64,000 nt of DNA from Liquidambar formosana. Its lineage: Eukaryota; Streptophyta; Magnoliopsida; Saxifragales; Altingiaceae. Shown here piece by piece: positions 34,564-45,872 of this stretch. How positions within the stretch are numbered: position 1 is the first letter of the stretch; the number at the start of each line of letters is the position of its first letter. The stretch lies in contig CM077824.1 of assembly GCA_039720395.1 (NCBI GenBank), positions 29,417,675 through 29,481,674 of the forward strand, read 5' to 3'. Position numbers and translations under genes: made by a program. The notes under the pieces were generated by a model, which was given only the letters and a program-made list of their open reading frames with translations, had not been told where the DNA came from and did no database searches.

Positions 34564-37500
34564 ATCTGGATACTCTAAAGAACCGACCTTCGGAAGGTAT
34601 GGATCATGCTCTAAACTAAATGTTAGTTTTGCTTCCACTTGGGTGCTTAATTCTAATGCGAATTTTAATTCCATGCAGGATCTAGTGGGAAGCAGAAGGC
34701 TGAGTAGAGGCGGAGTAACCCTACAAGTGGAGAATGGAGCAAATGTTGTTGCATTAGCTGTGGGGCTTGCTGCTTGACTTTGCCTGATGAAGTAGTTTAG
34801 AAATAGTTGGCTATCTTTACATTCCAAAAGTTTTTAGAAACATTATTTCTATTTCAGTTTTATCTAAACAAGGCTTTAGTTTTATTTTAATAAATGATTT
34901 TTATTTTAATATGAAGAGTTTATTACTTCTAGAGTTTATGTGAATGGCTTTATTTTCTAAAGTTTATTGCAAATATGAATTACATCGAGCATAAAAGTTC
35001 TAAATTGAATGCTGATAAACCCAAGAGAACAAGACATAAGGTTTCTCTTACTTTATAACCTTTACCAGTGTTCATTCAAGGTATGGGTATATGTACTTAA
35101 AGAAGTACAAATCTGAAGCAGTTGAAAGGTTCAAAGAATTCAAATATGAAGTAGAGAAATAAACTGGTAAAAGTATTAAAACTCTTCGATTAGATCAAGG
35201 AGGCGAATATTTAACCAGGGATTTTTCATATCAATTTGTTCAAGCAGTCATTCTATCACAATGGAAGCCTCTTAGAACACCACAACTTAATGGTGTGTCA
35301 GCAAAGAGGAAAAGGATTTTATTGGATATGGTCCGTTCCATGATAAGTTACACCGACCTAATATTATCCTTTTAAGGATATGCCTTAAAAACTACTGCGT
35401 ACCTGTGAAACAGAGTTCAAACCAAAGGCTATCCTTTAGAACCCATATGAGATATGAAAAAGGAAAGCACCAAGCCTTGAACATGTAAAGGTATGGGGTT
35501 GCACTGCATGTGTAAAGACACATAATGCGACTAAATTAGAATCAAGATAAGTTAAATGTAGGTTTGTGGATTGTCCTAAAGAGAGTTTAGGATATTATGT
35601 CTATTATCCTGATGAACAAAAGTTGTTTTGTTAGTAAGTTTGCAATCTTTCTTGAAAAAGAGTTTATTCAATAAGGAGGCAACAATAGGAAAATAGAACT
35701 CATAGAGTTTTCTGATGAGACATAAACCGACAATGATTCAATATCTGTCCCTGTTGAGACAAAACCCCTTATTGTACCATGAGTGTACAAAAGGGTTAGT
35801 GGGAGTATGATCACATTGTCAAAAGTAAAAGATTGACTTTCACAGAATTTCTCCATGAAAGATTTGGGAGAAGCATCCTATATTCTGAGAATAAAGGTCT
35901 ATAGAGATAGATCTTAATAGATGCTAGGTCTCTCCCAATCGATGTATATAGACAAGATTTTGAAAAGGTTCAAAATGCATGATTCCAAAAGGAGGTCTAA
36001 CTCCTATCAGATATGGAATCAAGTTGTCTAAAACTATAAGACCAGATATCAGTTATGCTGTAAGTGTTACGAGTAGATATCAGGCAAACCTAGGTAAGGA
36101 ACACTGGGAAGCAGTTAAGGTTATCCTTAAGTACTTGAGAAGAACTAAGGACCTATGCCTTATCTATAGAGAAAGAAACTTGGAAATGGTTATTAAAACG
36201 GACTTAGATTTTCAATCTGAAGATGATGATAGGAGATCAACATCGGGGTATGTTCCTACCTTAAATGGTAGAGCAGTAAGTTGGAGCGCATTGCTGCATG
36301 TTTGGATTAAGAAGTTCATTACTAAACTAGGAATGGTTCCTAATGTTGGGAATCAAACTAGAGAGGAAAAATACAAAGGCGGAATTTAAAATTTTTCCTA
36401 TGATTCCCAAACCCATGAATCTTAATTATGTTTAATACAAAAACCATAAACCTAACTACCAAGAGAGTTAGGGTACTTACAGTTGAACAAGTCTTCTCCT
36501 TTATGCTCCAAGCTTTGTCTTCTGATTGAGCAGTCCAAGTGCACTGCCTCCAACAGTATCCACACCTAGCTTGAGCAAGTTGTCCTTTCCTTCTTCTTCC
36601 TTAGGGTTGCTAGAGGTGAAGAAGAGAGAGAGAGAGAGAGAGCCTCCAAGGGAGAATTCGGCCAGCACTTGGGGAGGAGTGATTGTGATGATGTCATCAC
36701 CTTATAGTGGGCATTATATATCCCACTAATAGGGCCGGCCAAGGGGGGGATTCCAAACCCTAATCTAATTTGTGTAATTACTCTTAATTACACAATTAGC
36801 CCACTAGTTTGCATCAAATACAAATTAGCCCCTTAAAGAACTTTTCTTTAATCACTTATACCCTTTCTCTCATAGACAATCAAGCTCTCTTAGCATGATC
36901 AGTGTGTGACCCATTGGGTTCACATCATCAAGTAGTAGGAACAGCACAAGTTGTGCACAATGGAACACTTTCCATTAAGGGTCTAATTGAAACTCCTTTC
37001 AATTCCCTAATTGATTATAACTCATTTATATCAATTAGGGCTTCTACTAGCCATGAGTAACACCTAGCATATGGCTCATGGTGTCGTCCTTAATGAGGTG
37101 AATAGTCATTTACAAAGAACCCTTCTGTTATAGTTTACAGGTTGCAATTCCATCCTTCCATCAACACAATGTCTCCAATTGAACTAATAGGACATGGAAG
37201 TCTGTCAAGTCCCTAGTTCAATTACTTTATACTCATTCATTAATATCAACTCAATGATGAACTTATGGAAACTCCTTTCCATATTCATTCTACCATGGGC
37301 CCATAGATTTAATGAGTTATATTCAATGAATGCTGTTTGAGACATTCACTCTCTTTTTCCTGAGAGTGATGGATTCCTTGTTGATCACTCACATGCCTTC
37401 ACACACATAGCAGTAGGGCCAATGAACACCCTTACAGGCCCCTGAATAGGATCTGCACTTAGTGTTATCAAACTTCTAAAGCTACATGTATAAGACATCC

Positions 37501-38285
37501 ATGGTGTCTCAGGTCTAAGGATTACTTGTACCAGTATAACAATGAGAAACTGATTGACAGGCAGGTTAAAACTCCATTCAGTTTATCTCATATCTTTGGT
37601 CACATTCAGTGTACCTATTCTTATAATAGGCACCCACTTGTTGGTTGTAGTGTCTCCACACAAATAGCTTGAGACTAGCTATCCTCCTATAGAGTCAACC
37701 TAACAAGTGCTAGTCCTATGGTTCATTACTGTCCATCATAGTGAACCTTCAACTAGGAATGATTTAGGAGTTTAGTACAGAGATATATTTACAGTCTCAA
37801 AATTATAACCCTTTGTAATTTCATATTCTCAACTCTAACTCCATGGACATATTATGTAAATATAAATTATGCATATAAACATAATAGAATAAGCCCTTTT
37901 ATTAAATCAATAATAATTGTGACATATATAAATGAAATCAATTGATTATTCCTAATCCCTAAACAATCATCTCCATGATTAGCTCTAGGGCATAATCCTA
38001 ACACCTGACATTAAAAAGCCTATATCATTGTTTTGTGACAACAATGGGACTATTGCTCAAACCAAGGAATCACGGTCTCATCAAAAGTCCAAACACATTA
38101 ACTCGGTAATTCCATGTGATTAGAGATATCATTGGAAGATATGACATATACATATAGAAGATTAATACAATAGAGAATGTAGAAGACCCCTTCACTAAAG
38201 CTCTGACCCAAATGCAGTTGGATCACCACCGACAGGAAATGGGTATAAGATACATAGTGGATTGGCTTTAGTGCAAGTAGGAGAT
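34564..38285 (+). pseudogene. CopC pol remnant with multiple internal deletions
   Basis: Resumes gag at DTLKNRPSEGMDHAL, then degenerate protease (STWVLNSNANF), part of the integrase core, fragments of RT and part of RNase H (YCEDKD-like segments and CDNNG at 38035). Relative to CopB it lacks the integrase zinc finger plus first catalytic Asp (junction about 35038), most of RT (about 35778), a piece before RNase H (about 36032) and a piece within RNase H (about 36288). It also lacks the YVDD segment (about 35820). The first four junctions recur in CopE. Solo LTR 2 occupies 36344-38003. Nothing here can encode an active enzyme. Confidence 0.87.
36344..38003 (-). mobile_element. Solo Copia LTR 2 (1660 bp)
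   Basis: Minus-strand LTR, TGTTGGGAATC to CATAATCCTAACA on the plus strand, with an imperfect target duplication CCTAA (36339-36343) and CCTGA (38004-38008). The host RNase H reading (IKKFITKLGMVPN ... LFCDNNG) continues across it. It is closest by eye to the CopE LTR (56048). Confidence 0.94.
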
Positions 38286-39948
38286 TCTTAGGATTATGCC
38301 CTAGAGCCAATCATAGAGATGATTCTTTAGGGATTAGGAACAATCATTTCGTTTCATTTATGTATGTCACATTTATTATTGATTTAATATAAGGGCTTAT
38401 TCTATTATGTTTATATGCATCATTTATATTTACATAATATGTCCATGGAGTTAGAGTTGAGAATATGAAATTACAAAGAGTTGTAATTTTGAGACTGTTA
38501 ATATATCTTTGTACTAAACTCCTAAAGCATTCCTAGTTGAAAGTTCACTATGATGGACAGTAATAAACCATAGGACTAGCACCTGTTAGGTTGACTCTAT
38601 AAGAGGATAGCTAGTCTCAAGCTATTTGTGTGGAGACACTACAACCAACAAATGGGTGCCTATTATAAGAATAGGTACATTGTGTGTGACCAAAGATATG
38701 AGATAAACTGAATGGAGTTTTAACCTGCTTGTCAATCAGTTTCTCATTGTTATAGTGGTACAAGTAATCCTTAGACTTGAGACACCATAGTTGTTTTATG
38801 CACATAGCTTTAGAAGTTTGATAACACTAAGTGCAGATCCTTCTAGGGGTCTGCAAGGGTGTTCATTGGCCTTACTGCTATGTGTGTGAAGGCATGTGAG
38901 TGATTAACAAGGAATCCATCACTCTTAGGAAAAAGATAGAGAATGTTTCATATATCATTCAGTGATATAACTTATTAAATCCATGGGCCCATAATAGAAT
39001 GAATATGGAAAGGAGTTTCCATAAGTTCATTATTGAGTTGATATTCATGAATGAGTATAAAATTATTGAACTAGGGACTTGACAGAATTCTATATCCTAT
39101 TAGTTCAATTGGAGACATTGTGTGGATAGAAGGATGTAATTGTAACCTATAAACTACAACAGAAGGCTTCTTTGTAAAGATAACTATTTACCTCATCAAG
39201 GACCACACCATGAGCCATATGCTAGGTGTTACTCATGGTTAGTAAAAGCCTCAATTGATATAAATGAGTTAATCAATTAGGGAATTGGAAGGAGTCCAAT
39301 TAGACCCTTAATGGAAAGAGTTCCATTGTGCACACCTTGTGTTGTTCCTATTGCTCGATGATGTGAACCCAATGGGTCACACACTAATCATGCTAAGAGA
39401 ACTTAAAAGTTTATGAGAGAAAGGGTATAAGTGAATAAAAGAATAGTTCTTAAGGGGCAAGTTTGTATGGGATATAAACTAGAGGGGTTATTGTGTAATT
39501 AAGGAATTACACAAAACCCAAAAGGGATTGGACTTCCCCCTTGGCTGGCCCTAGTGGAGGCTATTTAAAGCTTCTTATGATGTGTGACATCATTACACTT
39601 AGTGAACTCCAAGTGCTGGCTAAAAATTTCAAAGGGCGCTCTCTCTCTTTTCTATTCTCCACCTTTAACAACGATAAGGAAGAAAGAAGAAAGGACTTGA
39701 AGCTCTAGCTAGGTGTGGATACCGTTAGAGGCAGTACACTTAGACTGCTTGTTCTCTGCTGTCCGGATTCAAGCTTGGAGCATAAAGGAGAAGACTTTTG
39801 AAACTATAAGTGTTCTTACCCTCTTCTAGTTAGGGTTTTTGTTTGTGTTTAAGCATAATTGGATTCATGGGTAAAGGAATCAATTAAGAAAAGTTTTGTT
39901 TATTAATTCATTCCGCACTTTGTTTTCCTTCTAGTTTGATTCCCAACA
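38286..39948 (+). repeat. CopC 3' LTR
   Basis: 1663 bp, preceded by the altered PPT GCAAGTAGGAGAT, starting TCTTAGGATTATGCCC and ending GATTCCCAACA. Its left terminal dinucleotide is mutated. The flanking sequence after it is unrelated (Mutator-like relic). Confidence 0.92.
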
Positions 39949-40100
39949 TCATTGTGAAAATGTTTTTTTTTTTTTTAATACATTTGTTGGATTAATGGTT
40001 TATTCTAAAATGTCATTCAACTTGCCACATATTATTGAAGCTTCACATAATGTTAACGGTGTTCGCATGGAAGAAGATCCGCTTAGATTATTTGGGTATG

Positions 40101-40137
<37 letters not shown>

Positions 40138-41698
40138 GTTTACTATTACTTATTTTTTGTAAAATGTAATTTCATATATGCATTATGTATAGTACATAAT
40201 TTTACTATAAACCAAACTTTTTTGAAAATGCCTTACTAAGTTGGTGACATTTTTTATAGGCATTTTGTAACTCTTGCAAAGGAACACAACACCAGGAAAC
40301 CTACCACAGGGACTGTCATGAATGGGAAGGACGTGTAAATCTAGTCGATGATGAAAACTAGCCCAACATTATAGAAACTATGTGGTTGAATTTCATATTT
40401 TACTTTTAAATTCATCTCATTAAAACTATTATGGTATATAGAAATGATAAGTGTAATGTTTAAATGTGTTCCAATCATGCAGCATTGGTCATTATAACTC
40501 TACTCCACTTGAAGAGCATATCGCATTTCTTTCTTCTAATCATGGAAACAACTTTCCCATGGATGAACACAATAGAACCCTGTGGTTGATGTCAATGGGA
40601 AGTACATGTTAGCGCAATCAATAATATACCCCTACACGTTATATATAATATAATTGAGAAATGCAATTTTATTCTAACGTCTACTCATGACAACTTCGAA
40701 TGCATTATATTGCTTTCCCAATGTTGAACACAATGGGTTTTGATAGTACCATTAGTAAAATATCAACATTGTTGCCACCTATATCCTTGGATTGTGGAAT
40801 GCAATGTATAGTACACTATTATAATTTTGATATATATCATTGTATCGCCTAACTTATTATTTTCTCATAGTCCTGACAATAACAGTTAAAAAAATATTTG
40901 AAAATTCTACTAATGTAATTGGTACTTGGTATTCATTTTACATCGCCCCCATTTCGTTAACATTGAGTGTTTTTCTTGTCTATTATGGAATACATTGTTA
41001 TTGCCTACTAAAGAACATGAACACATATATAATTATGATTGCCAATGATCGGTTATTTATTAGTTAGTCAATAAATGTTTAACTTTTTTACTAATAAATA
41101 GGGTTATGTTATCATTTAAGAAGGAAATTTATTATGGTTTATGTAGGCCTTCAGTTGGTGAATATATAGGAGTATTTGTTGACTCAAATATCGATAATCT
41201 AGATGCTCATGTGTAAGCACTTACCCCATTGAGTGTGTGCATGGATGATTACTTTTTATGATGCCAGCTTAATATTAACTTAAATTTTTTTATTCTCTAG
41301 ATGTTCGCCATATGATATGAACATTGCATGTGCTTCCCATCAAACTCTAAAGCATTATTATTAGATATCACATGAACGATTGTATGGTGAGGCACCCCAG
41401 GCAATCCATCTCGATTTCTCACCTCCACGATATGGATCAAATGATTGTAATGTTTAAAAAGAAGTACCTGCGCATCAAGAAGAATTTACAGCCAACTATT
41501 TATTCTCATCAAATGACGATGTTGGTGAGGTTGTGCCCGATCAATTTATAAAGGTTAGTGCTTCATATGCATCTGTAAATGAGTTTAAGAATGTCCTTTG
41601 AGAGCATCTGATTTAGCATAACTTCCAATATTATAGTAAATACTACTGTCCTAATAAGTTTAGGGCGACATATGAGAGTTAAGGTTGTAGTTGGAATG
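39949..41698 (+). pseudogene. Decayed Mutator-like (MULE) transposase region, tentative
   Basis: Low-complexity start (T14 at 39963-39976), then fragments of coding-like sequence separated by AT-rich stretches. The best trace is 41551-41698, read in one frame with three stops. It begins KVSASYASVNEFKNVL and runs through NFQYYSKYYCPNKFRATYE to GCSWNV, resembling the N-terminal MuDR-type domain (a Phe-Lys motif followed by a Cys...Cys-x-Trp pattern). Earlier fragments (near 40260-40350, 40480-40620 and 41140-41215) look exon-like but I cannot identify them. This is the oldest visible layer, the host of CopC on the left and of the Tat-type LTR on the right. Confidence 0.45.
40104..40135. repeat. 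AT dinucleotide microsatellite, 16 units
   Basis: Uninterrupted (AT)16 within the decayed region. Confidence 0.95.
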
Positions 41699-42106
41699 TG
41701 TAGACACCCCATTTTCATCCCCTAACATTTGACCTTTCCATCCTAGGAGCATAATCACATGTGAGTTTTTGTGTCATTTTGGCACCAAATCTTTTTAGTC
41801 AGACTCTAGACACCCTTAAGTATCCATGGTATCTTCCGGGGTTCAATTTGGTTAAGTCTTGATTGCTAATAAGAACTTTTGTGACTTAAAGGGCATTTAT
41901 GTCATTTCACTTGCATAATTCTTATTTGATATCCAATTCTCACTAAATTCATCATGGGATGATCCTAATGACCTTAGGATGTCATTTTTAGGCTTGATTT
42001 AAAGTTTGGTTAAGTTGGAGATGATTTGCTTAAGGATGGTCCAAAGAGGGCTCAGTTTAACTCCATTCATTGGTCCTTCTTATAATTGCTTCTTATCATT
42101 CTCTAC
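41699..42106 (+). mobile_element. Start of a second Tat-type LTR (different subfamily)
   Basis: Begins TGTAGACACCCCATTTTCATCC and follows the same plan as the Tat1/Tat2 LTR start (AAGAACTTTTGTGACTTAAAGGGC near 41869 against 42269), but is clearly diverged. It is cut at 42106 by the insertion of Tat2; the expected duplication is TCTAC (42102-42106). The remainder must lie right of Tat2. Confidence 0.75.
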
Positions 42107-42808
42107 TGTCACACCCCATTTTTGTCACCTTAACTAGGACATATCATTTCATGTAGGATTTTGAGTCCTTTTTGAGTCTAGTCTTTTGCATTGAGTTTCT
42201 ATGGCGTTGAATATCATGTGTATGAATTTTGGAGTGATTTGGAGTTCATCTCGATAGTCAATAAGAACTTTTGCGACTTTAAGGGCATAATCGTCTTTTA
42301 AGTCGTATATTTTCCATTTGACTTTGGAATGAATCTCGAGTCATTCCATTGAGTTCATATGGTTATATAGAGTCCATATAGAGGTTCAATTTCATGAATT
42401 AATGGTTTAAGATCAATTCGGCTCGTAATGGTTCGGGTTAGCTAAAAGACCCTTTCTTGGTTTGCTCAAATTGACTCATAAGACCCAATCAATTTTCTCT
42501 CATTTAACTTCAATTGGGCTTTATTTATGTCCTAAACATGTTTAGAAAGATCAATTTTCGATTGGGAAAGCATTTGGTTCGACCTTGTGTACAAACCCAG
42601 CTTAGCGACGGTGAAGCACCATGGTTAACCACCTTTGTAAAACCTAACCATGCACCCATGGTTGAGGATTTTTGTCCTAAAATGCCTAAAAATGTGTTCC
42701 CCTTCGAAACACGGTCGTTTTGGCTTTTATTTCGTCAAAATCGGACTTAATTTGAAGATTTTAGGACTTCTGAAGCAAGTAGAAGTCAAAATCGAAGCGG
42801 AAATAGAG

Positions 42809-42892
42809 GACCCTCGGGTAACCGTCCGGGGCTGGACGGTCAGCCGTCCAAGCCCAGACGGCTAATCGTCCAGGCCTAGTTGGTCACCCGAG
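42809..42892. repeat. GC-rich inverted-repeat block in the Tat2 LTR
   Basis: CTCGGGTAACCGTCCGGGGC opens the block and GGTCACCCGAGG closes it, with GACGGNNANCCGTC-type palindromes between. It corresponds to Tat1 16237-16316. The opening 20 bases recur upstream of the antisense gene at about 54419-54438. Confidence 0.8.
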
Positions 42893-43079
42893 GAATCCTC
42901 TTTTAACTCGAACTCTGACTCTATCTTCCCTCTTTTGACGGTTTCCTCCGCCAAAACAACTTGTCTGAGCTTAGGAGTGTGTAGGTTTGAGTTGTTTGAG
43001 CACCAAGAGAGTCTCTAATAGCCCTAGGATCATTGCTTAATGAATTAATCTTAGCCATTGGTTTAGGGGGTCAGTTCTT

Positions 43080-43087
43080 TATATAAA
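43080..43087 (+). promoter_or_regulatory. TATA box in the Tat2 LTR
   Basis: TATATAAA about 970 bp into the LTR, followed about 55 bp later by a GA-rich tract. This leaves roughly 2 kb of R-U5 downstream. Confidence 0.65.
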
Positions 43088-45117
43088 GGACATGATATTC
43101 AGCACATAGGGGGAGGTTAATTGCACTTTACACTTAGAGAGAGAGGGAGCTACGAGTTTGGAGAGCTAGAAGGACTTCAAGAGGAGGCTCTTCAACCCCA
43201 AGCAAGCAAGGAAACAAGAGGTTTGAAGACAAGGAAGAGTCTACAAGAGGTAAGCCTATCCCTTCAATGCTGAACATGAATTTCTGCTTCTCCTTCTTCT
43301 CTTTCTTCTTCTTCTTTTAAGATAGTGATAGTGCATGAGATTGTTCTTCTTATGGATGGAATTCAATGTTTATGTGATGTTATATGAATGATTTTAGGAT
43401 AGTTTATGGCTTTATATGCTTGATAATCCCTGGTTTACCAAGGATTTGATAGCCTTATTCATTCTATCCTCTTAAATCATGTATAGTTCACATGTTTAGG
43501 TTGCTGTGATTATTATCATGAATTGATGCTCCTGTTAGTCAATATATGTTATATGAATGATATTCATGATAATTTGAGCATGTCTTAGAGTCGTTTCATA
43601 GGTTTTAATGCATAGTTGTGAGATTAGGGTTTCGATAACCCTGAAATCGCGTAGGTCTTATACAGCATGCTTAGCTTAGTTTTTTGAGTAGTTTCTCATC
43701 ATAGTCATTCTATATAGGCTGCATATAGTTGAATCATGCTAGGTTTGCATTCATATAGTATATTTTATAGGTTTTTGGAGATATTATCCTTTTTTAAGGA
43801 TAATTATCCTTTTTATTGAGTGAGGTTTCGCATGAGAGCTTTCTGTGATGTGTTTAAGCATGAAATCACTTCTATTATGTTCTAGGGTATATATTTTACG
43901 TAGGATATGTTGATTGCACCTCCCCATAACGACTTTTTTACGTGAAATTATCTTAGGATAGTTTTGCTTAAGAAAGCTTGCCGTAGGGAGGCCTATTTTC
44001 ATATTTTACATAAAATATCATCTTTTTGGTTAGAACGTGCTTTGTTATCATGTTTATTGATGTTATTGGAGTCTCTTATGCTTGTTAGTGTGTCTCTGAT
44101 AGGTTCTTATGCATGTTAGTCGAGTCATTGCATGTAGGATTGAGTTAGAGTCCATAGTTATTCCTTATTCTTGTTGTTTGCATAATTAATGGATGATTTT
44201 AGGTCTTGTCAAGGTTCTGTCCAGATTTGCATATTGCTTTCTTTGCATGATTGTGTGCACTTGTAAGGGTGCAAACAGGTACAATGCTTGTCCTATTGCA
44301 AATGGGGCTGCTATGGTCTGAAATGGCTAATGCTAGGAGCTTGTGCGCTCAGGTAAGTAGGGTTTGAAGGTGCCCCAATTCACCTTTCTTTTTCTTTCTT
44401 TTCTCTTCTCCCTCCTAGGGTTACTTCTTAATATGGACGTATGGTGTTTATCAAGGGTTTCTTTCAATAATAAATTCTGGTTTTTATCAAAGTTTTCCTC
44501 TTGTGGAAGTTTTCAGTTTTGGACTAAATCAATGTATTTTCAAATAAGGAAACCTAGGGTTTTTACCATAGGTTTGTATTAGGTTGTAACCCTATTCTAT
44601 TCGAACTACGTGGACTTTGATCCATGTATTTTGCTGCATGGTACGTAGGCGCTCTTCGTGAGGCTCAAGTCCGTTCTAGGATCCAAGTATCCTAAGCTTT
44701 TTTCTTTTCTTTTCTTTTTTTTCTGTTTTGTTTTATTTGAGTGATTGTGCATGAGATGATTGGATGAAATATATGATATGAATACTGGCTTGTGATAATA
44801 TATGATGATATTTGAGTGGAAAAGATCTTAAGTTAGCCCAATCAACTTAAGAGACTAACTCGGGCGATGTGGGTGCCTATGGGCTTTTGCCCAGAACCTT
44901 CCCATGTCATAACTTAGCCCCCGGATCCAATTTTCTGGTTTCAAAGACTTTGCTTTTCCTTTAATGGAGTCATGTGGTTTTGAAAATAAAACATTTTTAC
45001 GGTTTTCCTCTTTTCCTTAAAAATTGAGGTGGCGACTCCTTTTTGTTTGTTGTCTTTCACACCTATCATTTTGCCAAACCCTTATGGGCTTCGCGCTTTT
45101 TTTGTGGGTTCACAGTT

Positions 45118-45135
45118 TGGCGACTCCACTGGGGA
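45118..45135 (+). other. Tat2 primer binding site, tRNA-Arg type
   Basis: TGGCGACTCCACTGGGGA, three bases after the LTR end. One base differs from the Tat1 site. Confidence 0.85.
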
Positions 45136-45872
45136 AGTCGAGGGCTAGACTCATTTAATTTGATTGGGCAAAATTAATTTCTTATTGTTAATTAAAATCA
45201 ATCACATTGCATCCGCTTGATTGTGTGCTTTCATTTATTGCATTGTGTGCGCTACTGTTGCATGATCACTCGATTGTCCCTCGATGTATCCTTGCCAACT
45301 GATAGCCTAGTTCGACCTTGGTTTTCCTGATTCCATGTGTTGGGCGAAGCTATCAAACCTCTCTTGCCAAGTACCATTGGGTATATCAAATGGACCAATC
45401 ACGTACTGCTCGACCCACGCGACATTCCTGATGTCACATGTGGTTAGGTATAAAGATTGGTACAAGCAAAGTTGAGGACCCTAGCCTACCCTCTTAAAAG
45501 AAAGAATTGCATGTAATGGGCCTTCTAGGACACCGTTGGATCACCTATATGCACACACATTGTTGTGATGATATGCTGCCGTGTTTGTGGTGTGTTGCCA
45601 TGCTTTGTTGATTAAGTGGGTAATTAAAGGAAACTTTACATCCTACATCCTTAATACGTACCCTTCCCCATGACCCCCGCAAGGGTAATTGGTTAAGAGA
45701 ACTAATTAAGGGTGTACGTTGTAAAGATTTTAAGATAATTATGGAAGCTTAGGATGGACCCTTAGGCTGAAAAATTGAGTATTTGCCCTATGTTAGAGGG
45801 AGAGACGTGCTGGCTTGGATCCGCAATCGACAAGGGTGCCTAGTCAGTGCTGATTCCGTCACTGAGTCGGAT
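45136..45872 (+). other. Tat2 untranslated leader
   Basis: Roughly 740 bp between PBS and the first plausible gag ATG (45873), colinear with the Tat1 leader. No extra Ogre-type ORF1 is present. Confidence 0.75.

Larger units (their letters stand above)
23794..39948 (+). mobile_element. CopC: old Ty1/Copia copy hosting most of the left half
   Basis: Visible pieces are the leader end (23794-24070), gag (24071-24891), the gag end and degenerate pol (34564-36343 and 38004-38285), and the 3' LTR (38286-39948). CopD separates 24891 from 34564 with an ATCTG duplication, and solo LTR 2 separates 36343 from 38004. The 5' LTR lies beyond the left edge because CopB inserted in the leader. The 3' LTR begins TCTTAGG instead of TGTTAGG, one more sign of age. 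Confidence 0.92.
42107..45114 (+). repeat. Tat2 5' LTR (3008 bp)
   Basis: TGTCACACCCCATTTTTG to GGTTCACA. TATA box TATATAAA at 43080-43087, a GA tract at about 43136-43150 and a GC-rich inverted-repeat block at 42809-42892. The long region after the TATA box carries imperfect repeats corresponding to the Tat1 array. The short open frames within it are not conserved in Tat1. Confidence 0.93.

Noticed and set aside
40840..41067. 75-codon frame with hydrophobic stretches in the decayed region
   Set aside because: AT-rich sequence easily gives hydrophobic codons; no homologous copy or motif supports a gene.
42514..42865. Two overlapping frames of 71-78 codons in the Tat2 LTR
   Set aside because: No counterpart of the same frame in Tat1; the GC-rich inverted repeats explain the local open frame.
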